A stretch of DNA of 56,215 bases from assembly GCA_017393285.1 (NCBI GenBank), contig JAFORL010000180.1, positions 1 through 56,215 on the forward strand, given 5' to 3'. Under the pieces are notes generated by a model. The model saw only the letters and a program-made list of their open reading frames with translations, searched no databases and was not told where the DNA came from. A program made the position numbers and the translations under genes. The stretch is from Lachnospiraceae bacterium (lineage in GTDB: Bacteria; Bacillota; Clostridia; Lachnospirales; Lachnospiraceae). Positions within the stretch are counted from its first letter, which is position 1, and the number at the start of each line of letters is the position of its first letter. Shown in pieces: positions 28,201-36,838 of the stretch.

Positions 28201-30154
28201 CTGTCATGCTCTCTGATTCCAAAGAAATTTTTTCCATTGGTGCAACAACCGTAATCTTACAAACTGCTGTTACATAATCATCTTTATTCATGACTGTCAA
28301 AACTGCTGTACCAGATTTTACAGCATTAATTTCTGCACTCTTGCTATCTCCAGCTACATTTAATGTAAATACACTTTCATCACTACTGATCCATTTTAAA
28401 GGTGCTTCGATTCGATCTGGTGTAAAAGAAGCTCGAATATTGGTAGTGGTTCCTTCTAACAAAGTAACATCTGACTTATTTAATTGGATATTTTGTACGG
28501 TATCATCTACGATTACTTTACAAGTAGCTTTTCTTGTGCTACCATCTGACAATTTCATAGAGACGGTAATGGTAACACTTCCATCTGGTAAATCGCTTGT
28601 ACTTTTGATTGCTTTCAACAATCCCACTTCATCTACCGTTACATATTCTTCATTACTACTTTCCCACGTCAATTCACCCGTATTATTTCCAGTAGATACC
28701 AGTAATTGCATGGTTCCGCCCGGTACCATACTTACATTGCTACCATTCAACAAAAAATTATCTATGATTCTAAATCTAAAAACTGCTGTTGTACTTACAC
28801 CATTTGCATCCTGCAAGGTACAGGATGCTTTTGGCACAGCTTCAATTCGAACGTATGTCGAATTTGTTGCCTTTAGCGCTGAAAACTTTCCATGTGATGG
28901 TGTTGAAATATAAGGCGGATTACTCTCATCCGTATCCTCTTTTTCGTAAATTTTGATTGTATAATTGGCATTGAAGGTATCTGTATCCAAATTCATCGCT
29001 TCAGCCAAATCAAAATCATCGTTCACGCACAAAGTAACATCTTTTGCATCACTAATCACTCTGGCGTCGATAGTCATCTTGTCTGCGAATTCATCAATGT
29101 ATTCTAATTCTTCTTCGCTTTCCTCTCCTTTATACATGCCTTTAGGCCAAAATTTCACAACATATTTTCCTGCTTTTGCATAAAGGTTTAATTGATCTTT
29201 ATGTTCTGTAGAAACGGTTTGGAGTTCAACCAAATCTGATTGTTTTGAAAGTACGGAATCCTCAATCAAGGTATAAGAACGGCCATCTGCGTTTAGCTGA
29301 TAAATCGCCCAAGCCATTTTGTCATAAATTAATTCTGTACTATTTGCTGTAAATTTTGCATTGGTTTGCAATGTATTTTTCCCATTTTTCACCACAATGT
29401 TCTTTGCTCCAGTGGTATTTCCTTCTTCCAACACGTTTGATAAAACATAAATATCCAGTGTATCCTCTACACCGTTTCCTTCCGCAGTTACTGTGGTTTT
29501 ACCGGTTCCTACCGGTTCAATCAAAGCAGTTTCATTTCCATCTGCCACACTAACCTTCGCAACATTCTCATCTGTAACACGCCATTGATAATCACAGGCC
29601 TTTCCCACATTTACATGTAATGTATTACTTTCTTTTAAAATCAAAGCTGTCTTCTCTGCCTGCTTTGTTGGCTTTCTAAAGACGTTGCTTCCTGTCACCT
29701 CTGATTTCGAAATATGAAAATTAATATTAATCGTGACAGCAGAATCAAATACAGGTGTTTGCCCATCTGTATCCAATACTTTTACCAACACTTTTGCTGT
29801 TCCGAATTTAGCAGCCTTTACATAACAGTTGGTATTTGTCACTTCAAAGGTACTATCTAAAAACGAAGCATTATCTCTACTATTTGAAATATCAATATTT
29901 TCAATCGTCGTGTCATCAACAATTTGCCAAGTGACAGTTTGTCCTCCTTGAATTCCATCAACAGACAACATCACTTTGGAATCTGTCATTTCGTATGATC
30001 CGGACACAGCTTCACCATTTACCTTAAGTGTGATTTCATCTGCTGCATAGGTTTGTATTCTCCATTTGACAATAAAAAATATCATCAAAGAAATAATACA
30101 AATACTCCCCAACAGAATACCTGCTTGTCTCATCCTCGCTGTTTTACTTCTCAT
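25283..30154 (-). CDS. Very large secreted protein with about fourteen Big_2 Ig-like domains
   Basis: The 1,623-residue protein begins with a positively charged, hydrophobic signal (residues 1-38, cleavage likely after TYAA). The N-terminal third is a degenerate beta-rich region. From about residue 470 to the end there are about fourteen consecutive modules of 75-80 residues with the Big_2 pattern (V-T-W-x-S, A-T-V-D, G-V-V-T-G-V, T-x-C-x-V). Such arrays usually form cell-surface stalks or adhesion proteins. It ends in a basic segment (VRVKKIHKSSKD), without LPXTG, SLH or a C-terminal membrane helix, so attachment is not obvious. It interrupts the usual argR-recN order. Function is inferred from domain type only. 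Confidence 0.85.
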   Translation of the reverse strand: MRSKTARMRQAGILLGSICIISLMIFFIVKWRIQTYAADEITLKVNGEAVSGSYEMTDSKVMLSVDGIQGGQTVTWQIVDDTTIENIDISNSRDNASFLDSTFEVTNTNCYVKAAKFGTAKVLVKVLDTDGQTPVFDSAVTININFHISKSEVTGSNVFRKPTKQAEKTALILKESNTLHVNVGKACDYQWRVTDENVAKVSVADGNETALIEPVGTGKTTVTAEGNGVEDTLDIYVLSNVLEEGNTTGAKNIVVKNGKNTLQTNAKFTANSTELIYDKMAWAIYQLNADGRSYTLIEDSVLSKQSDLVELQTVSTEHKDQLNLYAKAGKYVVKFWPKGMYKGEESEEELEYIDEFADKMTIDARVISDAKDVTLCVNDDFDLAEAMNLDTDTFNANYTIKIYEKEDTDESNPPYISTPSHGKFSALKATNSTYVRIEAVPKASCTLQDANGVSTTAVFRFRIIDNFLLNGSNVSMVPGGTMQLLVSTGNNTGELTWESSNEEYVTVDEVGLLKAIKSTSDLPDGSVTITVSMKLSDGSTRKATCKVIVDDTVQNIQLNKSDVTLLEGTTTNIRASFTPDRIEAPLKWISSDESVFTLNVAGDSKSAEINAVKSGTAVLTVMNKDDYVTAVCKITVVAPMEKISLESESMTVRLSQEFIRMNATYTPASAANNTLIWKSSNEDVATVDSTGLVNLHKAGTTYITVRPTYDTIGDVRAECLLTVEQSATGISFAEKSVSVEKGSNVALTYHLQPDDKAKTDVTWKSMDEQVVKVDAKGNVTGVNVGGTYVIVTTSEGDTDICSVIVTQKATGITMTEDKIIVGTEASKQIGYSLTPADATSIVTWHSFNTEVATVDANGVVTGVNPGKTTILASVEGIMASCEVEVRKSATGIALAEKEIALQMGTQKTLTCEPTPSDAYVSLQWSSMNDAVATVDVNGVVTAVDKGETYIMVTSAEGYSDYCKVVVTKQATGVNLVDQEISIVKDATHQVSYTVTPEDATANVTWASMDESIATIDQNGIIKAIAVGTTTISMTNVDNGQAQYCTVHVLDVSTGITLAAEEITVAKGATQKINYTLTPEDSTTTLTWLSINTAVATVDEEGNVLGVAVGETYVTVTSVDGYSATCKVIVTQASEGITLGNTNLTIGVGDTYQVPVTLTPADATDQTVSWYSKNPEIATVSADGKVTGVAVGETIIIASIPNGQVAYLNVTVHSILTGITLDKSNETLYVGQILKIGVVYAPTDATNQLVKWTSSNDAVATVSEDGTVTAVAGGIAIVTCTSDSGGYTATCIINVTEMVTSVKLNKSSCRLAVNKSITLKATVENASASNTKIKWSTSNKKIATVTSSGKVTAKKIGSCTIKAKATDGSGAYATCKITVVKKIKKLMLNHAYLKVAEGDTAKLKAKVKPKGASNKSLAWSSADTSIAVVDSNGKINAIAAGMTEISVETTDGTKLKATCILQVVEKNPVTSITASASDIIMVAGTSQSASVVISPSNTTDKIKYQSDAKSIASVTSTGKIKAKRPGYATITVTSTSNVQVCINVNVVGLNKTSLSLEQYDSDSLWVEEISDTVKWSSSDPSIARVENGNVVGRKVGTCTITASVKGVKLHCKVRVKKIHKSSKD

Positions 30155-30200
30155 TATATTATTCCTCCCTTATCAATTTCAAGTCTCGCCTCACGATCGC

Positions 30201-30346
30201 TCACTTTAAAAGTGTTGTCAGTGGGTATGTTTCTTTCTCAGCATGCTTGCACGAAACAGATCTACTGATAACACTTTTATTATAAACCCACAAATCAGTC
30301 TGCTGACACCACCATAAATAAAAGTGGGTTTACTTTTAAAGTAGAA
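30201..30346. repeat. MITE-like element with terminal inverted repeats (upstream of the Ig-like gene)
   Basis: The ends TCACTTTAAAAGTG (30201-30214) and TTTACTTTTAAAGTAG (30329-30344) are inverted repeats. Inside, AAAAGTGTTGTCAGT (30208-30222) pairs with 30264-30278, with GCATGCTTGC in the loop. No coding capacity. Its right end overlaps the yebC terminator. Confidence 0.6.
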
Positions 30347-30391
30347 AAGCGCAAAATGCCTTTTTATGTATATCGGCAACTTTGCGCTTTC
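30344..30391 (-). terminator. Terminator of yebC
   Basis: GAAAGCGCAAAGTTGCC (30391-30375) pairs with GGCATTTTGCGCTTTTC (30360-30344) on the minus strand, followed by a T-rich stretch. Confidence 0.75.
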
Positions 30392-30417
30392 TTTTATACT
30401 ATAAGCCTAATTTTTCA

Positions 30418-31158
30418 TTAATCTTCATCCGGCATATCCCAATTATGATATACTTCCTGTACATCATCATCTTCGTCTAATAAGTCTAATGTCTTTTGAA
30501 TAGATTTCAAATCACCCTCATCTGTAAGTGTGACATAAGTTTGTGGAATCATAGTAACTTCTGCCTGTGCCATTGCAATGCCTTCTTTTTCTAAGGCTTC
30601 TCTTACTTCACTAAAATTATCCGGATCTGTAAGCACTTCAAAGCTATCTTCTTCCTCCACGAAATCTTCTGCACCCGCATCCAATGCAAGCATCATCAAA
30701 TCATCTGCCTCTTGATCACATTCTTCTTTTGCAATGATAATCTGTCCTTTTTTGTCAAACATGTAAGATACACAACCTTGTGTTCCAACATTTCCATTTC
30801 CTTTTGTAAATGCATTTCTTACATTTGATGCTGTACGATTCTTATTGTCAGTCAAAGCAACTACAATAATTGCTGTACCATTTGGTCCATAACCTTCATA
30901 GGTTACCTGTTCATAATTAACAGCGTTTGCATCTCCTGCTGCCTTCTTGATTCCTCTATCAATGGTATCATTTGGCATGTTATTTGCCTTTGCTTTTGCA
31001 ATAACATCACGAAGTTTGCTGTTATTGGCAGGGTCTGGTCCACCTTCTTTTACAGCAACAGCAATTTCTCTACCGATAATGGTAAACACTTTTCCTTTTG
31101 CTGCATCATTTTTTTCCTTTTTATGTTTGATATTGGCAAATTTTGAATGTCCTGACAT
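30418..31158 (-). CDS. yebC: YebC/PmpR-family DNA-binding protein
   Basis: A 246-residue protein of the TACO1/YebC family, described as transcription regulators and, more recently, as translation factors for difficult peptides. Start [23 protein letters not shown] and the middle block [21 protein letters not shown] are diagnostic. The acidic C-terminus ([14 protein letters not shown]) is also typical. It has its own promoter and terminator and is therefore monocistronic. Confidence 0.96.
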   Translation of the reverse strand: MSGHSKFANIKHKKEKNDAAKGKVFTIIGREIAVAVKEGGPDPANNSKLRDVIAKAKANNMPNDTIDRGIKKAAGDANAVNYEQVTYEGYGPNGTAIIVVALTDNKNRTASNVRNAFTKGNGNVGTQGCVSYMFDKKGQIIIAKEECDQEADDLMMLALDAGAEDFVEEEDSFEVLTDPDNFSEVREALEKEGIAMAQAEVTMIPQTYVTLTDEGDLKSIQKTLDLLDEDDDVQEVYHNWDMPDED

Positions 31159-31253
31159 ATTAATCCTCCATTTCTTTCTCTATCTCAGCCACATCTTACT
31201 GTGGACTTGAATACATTCGTAGGTTTGTCGCTCTGATTGGCAACAACTTATTT

Positions 31254-31282
31254 ATTTTAACACTATTTCTATCCACTGACAA
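31254..31282 (-). promoter_or_regulatory. Promoter of yebC
   Basis: TTGTCA (31282-31277), 17 bases, TAAAAT (31259-31254), with a leader of about 90 nucleotides. Confidence 0.8.
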
Positions 31283-31416
31283 GTCCTACAAAAAATTCAT
31301 TGTTTCTGCCGGACTTTTTCAGTTAGCCCGCACCATTCATAAAGTGCCAGTTCTTCTTTTTTTCTATTTTTTTCTCTTTGACTGGTCACTTTATTCATGT
31401 TTAACGTTCACCAAAT

Positions 31417-31479
31417 AGAAATCATAATGCATCTTTGCTTTTGCCTGCAAGCAGTCACGCTTCAATGATTATGATTTCT
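31417..31479 (-). other. Long inverted repeat downstream of argR
   Basis: Twelve-base arms AGAAATCATAAT (31479-31468) and ATTATGATTTCT (31428-31417) enclose about 40 bases containing CTGCTTGCAGGC. No U run follows on either strand, so it is not a simple terminator. The rest of 31283-31416 shows nothing else. Confidence 0.5.
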
Positions 31480-31492
31480 GCCTGGCTAACTG

Positions 31493-31939
31493 TTAGACCA
31501 ACTTTTTCAATTGTTCCATGACTCTTACGATTTCCTCGTTATCTCTTACTGCACACATAACCGTATCATCACCGGCAATAGAGCCTACAATTCCAGATAT
31601 ATGTAATTCGTCTAATGCAGCAGCGACTGCCATTGCCATTCCGGCAACCGTTTTGATCACAAGGATATTTTGTGCGCGATCCATAGATAAAAAACCAGTC
31701 CGCAAAACCTGTACATATTTTTCATACAAATCCGATTCTGTATTTTGCAATATCACATATTTTTGCTTTCCATTGTCACCAGCCACTTTGGTCAACTTCA
31801 ATTCACGAATATCTCTGGAAACCGTAGCCTGTGTCACCTTAAATCCAGCCTGTTGCAATCGGTTTGTCAATTCCTCCTGGGTATCAATATCGTATTTATT
31901 AATCAATTCAATAATTTCTGCCTGTCGTCGTATCTTCAT
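31493..31939 (-). CDS. argR: Arginine repressor ArgR/AhrC
   Basis: A 148-residue regulator that senses arginine. The N-terminal winged helix has ATVSRDIRELKL, and the C-terminal hexamerisation and arginine-binding domain has VGSIAGDDTVMCAVRD. It lies 18 bases after nadK in the dxs-tlyA-nadK-argR unit, the conserved place in Firmicutes. It controls arginine genes elsewhere; none is in this window. Confidence 0.95.
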   Translation of the reverse strand: MKIRRQAEIIELINKYDIDTQEELTNRLQQAGFKVTQATVSRDIRELKLTKVAGDNGKQKYVILQNTESDLYEKYVQVLRTGFLSMDRAQNILVIKTVAGMAMAVAAALDELHISGIVGSIAGDDTVMCAVRDNEEIVRVMEQLKKLV

Positions 31940-31957
31940 TAAAGAAACCTTCCTTTA

Positions 31958-32824
31958 CTATATTTCTTTCACCATACCCAGTTTTTTATGAAACACTTCA
32001 AAAAAGCTATTGGCTCCTAATTTAATCAACTTTGTCTTCGTTGTTGCTTTTTTTATGATAATCTTCTCTCCGCATTGCATATGTCTTTGTACCATTCCAT
32101 CCACAATCAAAATGCCTTCATCGGGATCATTCCTTGCGCTACCAATCTCCAACACAACCTGATCTTCTGCCGAAACGACTACACTTCGATTGTTCAAAGA
32201 ATGCGGACATACTGGCGTAATGATAATAGCTTCCATATTTGGATGCATAACCGGACCGCCTGCTGATAAATTATAACCTGTAGATCCTGTTGGAGATGCT
32301 ACAATCACGCCATCTGCAATATATTGATCCAACAACTCCTGATTGATATATACTTTTACATTTACCAAATGATAAAATCTACCTTTGTTGATAACAATAT
32401 CATTCAAAGCAAGAATTTCACGTTTTTCATTAGGGGTTATTTGAAATGCACCCTGTAAAAGCATACGTTCTTCAATCTGATACACATCCTTCAATAACTG
32501 ATCTATACCTGCATATAATTGATTCTTTTCTATCGTTGTCAAAAAACCAAGGTTCCCCATATTTACACCCAAAATAGGTAATTCCAACATACTAACATCA
32601 TTGGCAGCCTGCAAAAGCGTACCATCCCCTCCAAGTACAATAATAGCCTCTGTCTCACTTGGAATTTCATTGATATCTGTAGAATACTCGGTTTGGGTAT
32701 CTCCACCATAATCCGTTCCAATCACACAGCTACCGCCTTGTTGCTCTATGTACTTTTTCACATCTAACGCTGTCTGCAACGCATTATCTTTGCTTTCATT
32801 TGTAATGATAAAAAAATGCTTCAA
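31958..32824 (-). CDS. nadK: NAD kinase
   Basis: A 288-residue enzyme that phosphorylates NAD to NADP. GGDGTLL (65-71) and the NDIVINKG and ASPTGSTGYNLSAGGP motifs are conserved. I assign the start to TTG 32824, because GGGAGGAG lies four bases upstream and MKHFFIITNE matches the family N-terminus; an 18-codon extension would overlap tlyA. It follows tlyA by 20 bases and precedes argR. Confidence 0.95.
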   Translation of the reverse strand: MKHFFIITNESKDNALQTALDVKKYIEQQGGSCVIGTDYGGDTQTEYSTDINEIPSETEAIIVLGGDGTLLQAANDVSMLELPILGVNMGNLGFLTTIEKNQLYAGIDQLLKDVYQIEERMLLQGAFQITPNEKREILALNDIVINKGRFYHLVNVKVYINQELLDQYIADGVIVASPTGSTGYNLSAGGPVMHPNMEAIIITPVCPHSLNNRSVVVSAEDQVVLEIGSARNDPDEGILIVDGMVQRHMQCGEKIIIKKATTKTKLIKLGANSFFEVFHKKLGMVKEI

Positions 32825-32844
32825 GGGTCTCCTCCCATCTATCC

Positions 32845-33669
32845 TTATTTCAAAGATTGGTGTGACTGCGCCACACAATTCTTTATACAGGCGTCCGTCA
32901 CTACATCTTCCTGTGTAATCGGTTCTTCGCCAACTTTTCGAATATGCAACAAATATTCTATATTGCCTTCCGGTCCCTTAATCGGCGAATAATCTAATTT
33001 CAAAGGTAAAAATCCAATTTGGCGTGCAAAGTTTGTGACCATTTCTATCACTTCAATATGTACCGCCTGATCTCGCACTACGCCTTTCTTGCCAACTTTT
33101 TCTCTTCCCGCTTCAAATTGCGGTTTAATAAGGCAAACCACTTCGCCTTGCATTTCCAGCAAATTTCTTACAGGTACCAAAACCTTGGTCAAAGAAATAA
33201 AGGCCACATCAATAGACGCAAAAGCAATTTTATCTTCTATCTGGTCTGGTTCCAAATAACGTATATTTGTCTTTTCCATAGAGACTACTCTTGGATCCTG
33301 TCGCAACTTCCATGCCAATTGATTGGTTCCAACATCCACAGCATATACCTTACTGGCACCATTTTGCAACATACAATCTGTGAAGCCACCAGTAGAAGAT
33401 CCTACATCCATACATATTTTATCTTGTACGCTAACACCATATTGTTCGATTGCTTTTTCTAATTTATATCCGCCTCGACTCACATATTTCATTGCCTGTC
33501 CACGCACTTCAATATGTACCTTTTCCGGAAATGTAGTACCTGCTTTATCTTCTCTTTGCTGATCTACAAAAACATTGCCTGACATAATAATTGCTTTGGC
33601 TTTTTCTCTGGATTCTGCCAAACCTCTTTTTACCAATAATACATCTAAACGTTCTTTCGGTTCTTTCAT
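32845..33669 (-). CDS. tlyA: TlyA-family rRNA 2'-O-methyltransferase (S4 domain)
   Basis: The 274-residue protein has an N-terminal S4 RNA-binding domain (ERLDVLLVKRGLAESREKAK) and a FtsJ-like SAM domain with DVGSSTGGFTDCML. Family members methylate 16S and/or 23S rRNA; the name haemolysin is historical. Start 33669 has GGAG seven bases upstream, and is preferred over a 12-codon longer frame. It is the middle gene of dxs-tlyA-nadK-argR. Confidence 0.94.
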   Translation of the reverse strand: MKEPKERLDVLLVKRGLAESREKAKAIIMSGNVFVDQQREDKAGTTFPEKVHIEVRGQAMKYVSRGGYKLEKAIEQYGVSVQDKICMDVGSSTGGFTDCMLQNGASKVYAVDVGTNQLAWKLRQDPRVVSMEKTNIRYLEPDQIEDKIAFASIDVAFISLTKVLVPVRNLLEMQGEVVCLIKPQFEAGREKVGKKGVVRDQAVHIEVIEMVTNFARQIGFLPLKLDYSPIKGPEGNIEYLLHIRKVGEEPITQEDVVTDACIKNCVAQSHQSLK

Positions 33670-33784
33670 ATCTATGCTCCATTTCTTTTCTTCCTGTAAC
33701 CACATTCACTTCTATCCCCTGTGTTACCCGCAAGGTAGGGACATGTAACAGTTTAGTCAAAGTGCAAAACTGTTACATATGCCT

Positions 33785-35695
33785 TTACTTACCACTGATA
33801 TCATCTGAAAATTTTTCCGCCTGAGAGCAAACTTCCCACGTAGCCTTAATTTTTCCATACATGGATTGTGGATCCAAGCCCAATCTTTTATATAATTCAT
33901 AAACTTTTCCATGTTCTACAAATTGATCCTTGATAGAAAAATTCACTTGGCGTACCGGTAATTGCACTTCTTCAATGTAACTGGAAATTGCCTGTCCAAA
34001 TCCACCCTGTTCAACATTTTCTTCCATAGTAACAAACAAGGTATGATCTTTTGCCAAATCCTTTAGTAATGCTCGATCAAGTGGTTTTACAAAGCGAACA
34101 TTGACCAAGGTAACAGATAGACCGTCTTCACGAAGTAAATCCACCACTTTTTCTGCATGTTTCACCATACTTCCCACAGCCAATATTGCAATATCTTTTT
34201 CTCTTTGCAATACCTCGCTCTTACCAAGTTCCAATGGAGCCTGCTGTTCTTGCAACCCAGTATATGCAGTACCTCTTGGAAAACGTATGGCAACCGGTTT
34301 CCCTAGATGAATAGCATATTCTAGCATTTCCTCTAATTCTCGATCATTTTTTGGTGCAAGAATCACCAAATTCGGTATATTGCTTAAAAAAGACAAATCA
34401 AAAATACCTTGATGCGTCTCTCCGTCACTACCAACAATACCGGCACGATCCAAAATAAAGACCACTGGAAAATTCCCCAAACATACATCATGCAAAATTT
34501 GGTCATAAGCACGTTGCATAAAAGTAGAATAAATAGCTACCACCGGTATCATACCTGCTTTTGCCATACCTGCAGCATAGGTAACAGCATGTTCTTCTGC
34601 AATTCCCACATCCATAAATCTCTTTGGATAGGCTTCTTTAAAAGCTTGCAATCCTGTTCCCGATGGCATTGCCGCAGTAATGGCAGTAATTTTTTTATTG
34701 TCTTTTGCAAGTGCAATCAATTTCTTACTAAATACATCCGTATAATTTTCTGCCACTTTTTTGGATTTGCTTCTCCCGGTTTCCAAATCAAAGGGATTCA
34801 CACCATGAAAACGGGATGGGAATTTTTCTGCATAACGATACCCTTTTCCTTTTTTGGTAATCACATGTAAAATAACCGTACCCTTTACCGTTCTTGCGTG
34901 TTTTAACATAGCAAGCATACCATCTATATTATGGCCATCAATAGGACCCAAATAGGTAATTCCCATATCTTCAAACAACATTCCCGGTACCATCAAACGT
35001 TTCAAGGTTTCTTTCGAGCGACGCATCGTTCCCATCAGCGCGTCCCCAATTTGTGGCATTTTTCTAACTACATTTTCCACATTAGACTTTAAATTTTGAT
35101 ATCTGGTATCTGTTCGTAATTTTCCAAGATAAGAGGCCATACCTCCTACATTTTCTGAAATAGACATATTATTATCATTCAGAATTACAATCATATTTGT
35201 ACGAAGTCTTGCAGCATTATTCAAAGCTTCAAAAGCCATACCACCTGATAATGCACCATCTCCAATCACAGCTACAACCTTATTATGTTGTCCTTGCAAA
35301 TCTCTCGCTCTAGCCATTCCTAAGGCAGCAGATATAGAGGTAGAACTGTGTCCCGTGTTAAAGGCATCTGCATCATGTTCTTTACACTTTGGAAATCCAC
35401 TCATGCCATCCAATTGGCGTAAAGTATCAAACCCTTCTTTTCTTCCTGTTAAAATCTTATGAATATAGGCCTGATGTCCCACGTCCCAAACCAATTGATC
35501 CTGCGGAAAATCCATAAACAAATGTAATGCCATGGTCAATTCCACAACCCCTAAATTAGAAGCCAAATGCCCCCCTGTTATACTAACCTTTTCCAATAAA
35601 AAATCTCTAATTTCTTGTGCTAATTCTCCATATTCTTCTGGTGAGATATTTTTTATATCATTGGCCTTTTCTATCTTATCTAAAACTCCTGGCAT
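33785..35695 (-). CDS. dxs: 1-deoxy-D-xylulose-5-phosphate synthase
   Basis: A 636-residue thiamine-diphosphate enzyme, first step of the MEP isoprenoid pathway (pyruvate plus glyceraldehyde 3-phosphate). The ThDP motif GDGALSGGMAFEALNNA (145-161), GTGHSSTS-type block (NTGHSSTSISAALG) and transketolase region (DVGIAEEHAVTYAAGMA) are present. It follows ispA by 39 bases, so both supply prenyl precursors in one operon. Confidence 0.97.
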   Translation of the reverse strand: MPGVLDKIEKANDIKNISPEEYGELAQEIRDFLLEKVSITGGHLASNLGVVELTMALHLFMDFPQDQLVWDVGHQAYIHKILTGRKEGFDTLRQLDGMSGFPKCKEHDADAFNTGHSSTSISAALGMARARDLQGQHNKVVAVIGDGALSGGMAFEALNNAARLRTNMIVILNDNNMSISENVGGMASYLGKLRTDTRYQNLKSNVENVVRKMPQIGDALMGTMRRSKETLKRLMVPGMLFEDMGITYLGPIDGHNIDGMLAMLKHARTVKGTVILHVITKKGKGYRYAEKFPSRFHGVNPFDLETGRSKSKKVAENYTDVFSKKLIALAKDNKKITAITAAMPSGTGLQAFKEAYPKRFMDVGIAEEHAVTYAAGMAKAGMIPVVAIYSTFMQRAYDQILHDVCLGNFPVVFILDRAGIVGSDGETHQGIFDLSFLSNIPNLVILAPKNDRELEEMLEYAIHLGKPVAIRFPRGTAYTGLQEQQAPLELGKSEVLQREKDIAILAVGSMVKHAEKVVDLLREDGLSVTLVNVRFVKPLDRALLKDLAKDHTLFVTMEENVEQGGFGQAISSYIEEVQLPVRQVNFSIKDQFVEHGKVYELYKRLGLDPQSMYGKIKATWEVCSQAEKFSDDISGK

Positions 35696-35733
35696 AATGC
35701 TGCCTCCATTCTAATGTACTTTCGCTACAATAT

Positions 35734-36624
35734 TTATTTTTTTCTGTAAATCAAGTATTGAATCAACGCTTCTAAGAAAACATTCTCTTGCGGACAAGTG
35801 TGCAAGGCATCTAATGCTTCTGTAGAAAGCTGTTCTACCAAACTTTTTGCTTTTTCAATTCCAAAAATTGTAACATAAGTGGTTTTATGATTCTTCTCAT
35901 CACTATGCAACGGTTTTCCAATTTCTGCTTCATCACCAATCACATCTAAAATATCATCTTGAATTTGAAAAGCCAGTCCAATTTTCTTTCCGATTTCTTC
36001 TGCTTTTTTCAATTGTGCATCCGTACAGTCTGCCATAATCGCACCAATCATCATAGACGCTTCAATCAAAGCACCTGTCTTCAACTGATAAATAAAATCT
36101 AATTTATCTTTCTCCATTGGGCGATCACAATTTTCCACATCTACTGCCTGACCACCAATCATACCATAAATGCCTGCTTTTCTTGCCAAAACCATAAATG
36201 CCTGCGTTGCTTTTTTGAGGGTTGTCACATCCAAAAATGCCTGACTTGCAACTTCAAATCCATAATTTAGCAAGCCATCACCGGCTAAAATTCCCATAGC
36301 TTCTCCATACACAACATGTGTCGTCTTTCTGCCTCTACGATACATATCATCATCCATGGCAGGTAAATCATCATGCACCAACGAATAGGTGTGTATCATT
36401 TCCATGGCCGCCATAAATGGCTCAATTTCTGTTTTATTCTTTCCACCAAACAAGCGGTAACTTTCCCATATAAGCAAAGGACGAAGCCTTTTGCCGCCAG
36501 CCATAAGACTATACTCCATAGCTTCCACAACTGTCTTTTGAAACCCTACCTCTTGAGGCAAATATTGTTTTAAAATCTTCTCTATTTCTTGTACTCTATT
36601 TTGTAATTCTATATTAAACTCCAT
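35734..36624 (-). CDS. ispA: Polyprenyl (farnesyl/geranyl) diphosphate synthase
   Basis: A 296-residue short-chain trans-prenyltransferase. The first aspartate-rich motif DDLPAMDDD (85-93) and second motif QIQDDILDVIGD bind magnesium and diphosphates, and GGKRLRP lies near residue 43. The product chain length cannot be read with certainty; C15 farnesyl diphosphate is typical. Its start overlaps the end of xseB by 11 bases, implying translational coupling. Confidence 0.95.
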   Translation of the reverse strand: MEFNIELQNRVQEIEKILKQYLPQEVGFQKTVVEAMEYSLMAGGKRLRPLLIWESYRLFGGKNKTEIEPFMAAMEMIHTYSLVHDDLPAMDDDMYRRGRKTTHVVYGEAMGILAGDGLLNYGFEVASQAFLDVTTLKKATQAFMVLARKAGIYGMIGGQAVDVENCDRPMEKDKLDFIYQLKTGALIEASMMIGAIMADCTDAQLKKAEEIGKKIGLAFQIQDDILDVIGDEAEIGKPLHSDEKNHKTTYVTIFGIEKAKSLVEQLSTEALDALHTCPQENVFLEALIQYLIYRKK

Positions 36625-36820
36625 CTGACAATTCCTCCGAGATTACAATCAAATCTTTCTCTACTTTATCAATGGACTGGTTACATTCTTTTACCAAATA
36701 CATTCCTTTTTGATACAAACGAAAAGAATCCTCCAAAGAAACTTCTTCACCTTCTAATTGTGATAAAATTGTATCTAATTCTGTAAATAATTCATCTATG
36801 GTTTTATTCTCTTTTGCCAT
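36614..36820 (-). CDS. xseB: Exodeoxyribonuclease VII small subunit
   Basis: A 68-residue helical protein with the family pattern TIDELFTELDTILSQLEGEEVSLEDSF (read as IDELF...LEGEEVSLEDS) and YQKGMYLVKECNQSIDKVE. It stabilises the large subunit in the mismatch- and repair-linked nuclease. It is followed by ispA with an 11-base overlap and preceded by xseA at 18 bases. Confidence 0.95.
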   Translation of the reverse strand: MAKENKTIDELFTELDTILSQLEGEEVSLEDSFRLYQKGMYLVKECNQSIDKVEKDLIVISEELSDGV

Positions 36821-36838
36821 ATATTCTGGCCTCCTATT

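Noticed and set aside
28290..28913. Long plus-strand frames opposite the Ig-like gene
   Set aside because: They are mirror images of repeated Thr/Ser/Val codons in the Big_2 modules; they lack ribosome binding sites and resemble no protein.
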